DNA from: Acanthosoma haemorrhoidale
Taxonomy: Eukaryota > Arthropoda > Insecta > Hemiptera > Acanthosomatidae
NCBI GenBank assembly: GCA_930367205.1
Contig: OV884015.1
Span: forward strand, 103,480,509 to 103,544,508
Length of the DNA: 64,000 nucleotides
Direction of reading: 5' to 3'
The translations under genes were made by a program, and so were the position numbers. Below, one piece after another: positions 62,033-64,000 of the stretch (positions are counted from its first letter, which is position 1; every line of letters begins with the position of its first letter). The notes beneath the pieces were generated by a model that was given only the letters and a program-made list of their open reading frames with translations, ran no database searches and was not told the origin of the DNA.

Positions 62033-62190
62033 AACTGCGGAGTATGGACATCCACTGGAAGATATTGCCCCTCATCCCCGTAGTCCCGGATCCTGAGACC
62101 GAGTTCACTGAGGAACAGCGGAAGTACATCGGAGAGAACAGGTTCAAGCAGCCCATCGACAACATCTTCGAGGTACCTTACTCCCTCAAG
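62033..62190 (+). CDS. Internal coding exon of an unidentified gene
   Basis: An open frame with GC-rich codons between a plausible acceptor (ggcggcag, 62,025-62,032) and a strong donor (ctcaag/gtaagt, 62,190/62,191). It encodes about 52 residues, including HFEELRSMDIHWKILPLIP, DPETEFTEEQRKYIGENRF and IDNIFEVPYSLK. The sequence is rich in Glu, Asp, Pro and Ile, without low complexity, and reads as part of a soluble conserved protein. I cannot name the family. The neighbouring exons lie outside the window or are hidden; the following intron is packed with transposons. Minus-strand frames over it are shadows. Confidence 0.7.
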
Positions 62191-62389
62191 GTAAGTCACA
62201 CAGTAAGCATGTATAAGTAGTAAGTGCTTGTCGGGGTGTGTCCCCCAAGGGGGGAGGACGCCCACCGCGGGCTAGGGTCACTACAACCCGACCGCTGTCC
62301 GACGAGCGTCAAAATAGAGTTAAAATGGGTGGACCTGTAGTCTTTGACCATTGCTGGCGGCCTAGTCGGCGGGCAGCTTTATTCGTATT
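62191..62389 (+). other. Start of the intron after the unknown exon
   Basis: Begins gtaagt. The bases 62,201-62,229 recur at 63,437-63,465 (one difference). A GC-rich stretch at 62,231-62,300 has no other match. Confidence 0.55.
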
Positions 62390-62735
62390 GATCTGACTCC
62401 CTAAGATCTTAGAAGGTGTGCCCCGACAAAAACTATGTTCAGTAGAAGAGGAACAGGGTAGGTTTTAGAGGTAGTTTATGTACTCTTGGAATGACCACGG
62501 ATTCACACTCGGTATCTAAGGGTAGGTGAAAACCGCCCGGATCCCATAGGTGAGTGTGAACCGGAGAGAGGCTGACTGGCTCGCTGTGGGAGACCTAGGT
62601 AAAGTTTGTAGGCACTTCCAAGGAGGTGCTAGTTTTAGCGAGATAAAGGCAGAGAATCCCATAGGAAGGTTTGGAGTCTGCCAACGCCGGACTAAATAGC
62701 GAGGTTAGGAGAGAGAAATGCGCCAGTGCAGAGAG
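62390..62735 (+). mobile_element. Partial copy of the 15-kb inverted-repeat element
   Basis: Matches 15,745-15,395 read on the other strand: 'gtgccccgacaaaaactatg', 'cttggaatgaccacggattc', 'gaaaaccgcccggatccca', 'gtgggagacctaggtaaagt' and 'ggactaaatagcgaggttag'. Both element ends are missing. It is the middle of the unit, complementary to the copy at 60.5 kb. Confidence 0.7.
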
Positions 62736-62794
62736 AGAGATAGAGAGAGAGCAGTGTTCTTAAAGTGCCGGGTTCCGAGAGTCTAGCAAATATT

Positions 62795-63335
62795 TTTTTT
62801 TAATTTCAAAACCCCTTTATTTATCAAATTTTTTACAATTTACAAATTTTCGATTTACAAATTTCTCCTCTTGTTGCATACGCAGATCCATTCGAAGGAG
62901 GGTAGAATTACAATAACAATATTCTGTTTGAAGTTAAAATGACAATGCAATGCGTACAGGACTAGGTGATGGTGCTCACATTCGGTTTACAATGTGGGAA
63001 ACTTACAAACTAAACTAAAAAGCTAGAACCTAAAGACTAAAGCGTTCCTGCCTCGACTGCTTCTTGCCATCGATGGGGGAACGGGGGTTATCGTGTTAAA
63101 CACCGGGTTTGTCAGGTATTGCAGGGAGTCAAAAAATTTGATATGTCTACGTTGAATGAATCCATTCACCTTAGGCAGCTCAAAGATCTCGTGAAGCTCA
63201 CTGTTGCTCCGCTGCTCGAATGAAGTACCTCTGACCACTTTCATCAGTATACCGTTTTGGAATTGTTGGAGTCGCCGAGCTGTCGTATACAGTGTCAAGT
63301 AGTCAGATGGCAAATGTCTCAAATCTGGCCCTTAT
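62795..63335 (-). mobile_element. Second LINE family, 3' end, sublineage C, longest open tail
   Basis: Minus strand. An uninterrupted frame of 99 codons (63,322-63,023) encodes ARRLQQFQNGILMKVVRGTS, SELHEIFELPKVNGFIQRRH and FDSLQYLTNPVFNTITPVPP, then a stop. The 3' UTR extends to an A-rich end at about 62,795-62,802. The open frame suggests this copy is younger than the other sublineages. Its N-terminal part is missing. Confidence 0.75.
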
Positions 63336-63408
63336 ATAGGCAGCTCAGAAGCGGGGGTTGATCCAATGTGCCCCCTAGTGGCTTCAGCTGTTTCGTGCAC
63401 TAGTTTCC

Positions 63409-63465
63409 CCCTTCGCGGTACCTGCACTGACTCCCTCAGTAAGCATGTGTAAGTAGTAAGTGCTT
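63409..63465 (+). repeat. Partial duplicate of the unknown exon's 3' end and donor region
   Basis: Aligns with 62,170-62,229: 'cttcgcggtacct' versus 'cttcgaggtacct', then 'actccctca', a 12-base gap over the true donor, and the 29-base cagtaagcatgt-type block with one difference. The copy keeps a possible donor (ca/gtaagc). Confidence 0.65.
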
Positions 63466-63541
63466 ATTCAACACATTTTATAGTTATAATACATGATTGG
63501 TACACCACTCATACAATATATGAGTTACGCATATCAGGAGA

Positions 63542-63778
63542 AGCTTCACAAGACTCCGCTTCTTAAATCGCACGCGAAGGGGACCGTGTCTATTTGGGAG
63601 GTCTCTGTGCAGTTAATAGCCATAAATACTCTATGAATGAGCGAGTAAATGAAGAGTTGTAAATATGGTATGAATGAGCGAGTAAATGAAGAGTTGTAAA
63701 TATGGTATGAATGAGAACGTTTATCACAATTACTTATTTCCCAATAAGGCAGATTGTAATTTTATCACAATAAAGATT
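63542..63778 (+). mobile_element. Jockey-like LINE 3' UTR fragment with 37-bp internal duplication
   Basis: The 3' UTR from 'cacaagactccgcttctt' to 'cacaataaagatttg'. A 37-bp unit containing 'gagcgagtaaatgaagagtt' is tandemly duplicated at 63,632-63,668 and 63,669-63,705; other copies in the window have it once. Confidence 0.83.
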
Positions 63779-64000
63779 TGATTAGTGCTTACCGTTACAT
63801 ATTTATCACAATCTTTCTGCTCTACAAAACTTGGGCTTAATCGTCATCGGTACTGCCACCAATCAGTCAAGTCCCTAAAACTATGGATTTGTCGGTTTAG
63901 TCAGATTGTGACATTTTATTCTTCACACATTCTTACCCTCAACGCTGTTGTGGGCTTAAACGGTATCGGAAGTGTCAGCATTCATCTCATCGACACAAAT
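63779..64000. other. Non-coding DNA to window end, nothing recognised
   Basis: No gene or repeat noticed. Confidence 0.4.

Noticed and set aside
62002..62265. Minus-strand ORFs over the unknown exon
   Set aside because: Plus-strand frame has proper splice borders and better composition.

Overview
The window reads as nuclear DNA from an insect, probably one with a large, repeat-rich genome. It is AT-rich, the one clear gene has introns with GT/AG borders and a polyadenylation signal, and the rest is mostly intergenic or intronic sequence full of decayed insect-type transposons. No bacterial, organellar or viral gene organisation was seen. Species cannot be named from this sequence alone.

Genes. 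The one confidently recognised gene is a Tob/BTG anti-proliferative family gene on the + strand. Its coding sequence runs 52996-53636 and 53724-54051 (322 residues, one 87-nt intron) and is followed by a roughly 3-kb AT-rich 3' UTR ending near 57,135. Its upstream exon border is at 52,877. A GC/CpG-rich block at 42,555-42,849 ending in good splice donors is a candidate 5' non-coding exon, which would imply a first intron of about 10 kb. One coding exon of an unidentified gene lies at 62,033-62,190 (+). Weaker exon-like pieces lie at 49,943-50,100 (+), 20,826-21,068 (-) and 52,112-52,351 (-).

Transposons. Most recognisable sequence belongs to one jockey-like LINE family: 13 fragments, usually the last part of the reverse transcriptase ORF plus a characteristic 3' UTR. 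Several have convincing target-site duplications (3,907/4,452; 5,675/6,502; 33,714/34,081), and two lack the 3' UTR but still appear to have duplications (1,410/1,809; 44,952/45,498). Other elements are a second LINE family with sublineages (2.4, 18.3, 29.5, 36.9, 60.8 and 62.8 kb), a zinc-motif LINE tail (46.6 kb), two different internally deleted mariner-type transposons (1-637 and 59.9-60.5 kb), a 1.08-kb foldback element (26.0-27.1 kb) with a lone arm at 31.9 kb, a 0.69-kb element with short terminal inverted repeats (15.2 kb, partial copies at 60.5 and 62.4 kb), and possible tRNA-derived SINE heads.

Layout. 1-13 kb is LINE fragments in unannotatable DNA, including a repeated chimeric 'new head plus LINE tail' unit at 11.1 and 12.5 kb. 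14-18 kb holds two unclassified repeats and a long GA microsatellite. 18-33 kb has the second LINE family, the foldback element and a 5 x 48-bp tandem repeat. 33-42 kb has further LINE fragments. 42.5-57.1 kb is the probable Tob locus with intronic repeats. 57-60 kb is empty AT-rich DNA. 60-63.8 kb is a dense nest of transposons around and inside the intron after the unknown exon.

The most interesting signals are the recurring chimeric retro-unit, the 3'-truncated LINE insertions with duplications, the foldback element, the duplicated exon/intron junction at 62.16/63.41 kb and the unknown exons. I found no clear evidence of a wholly new multi-gene system.
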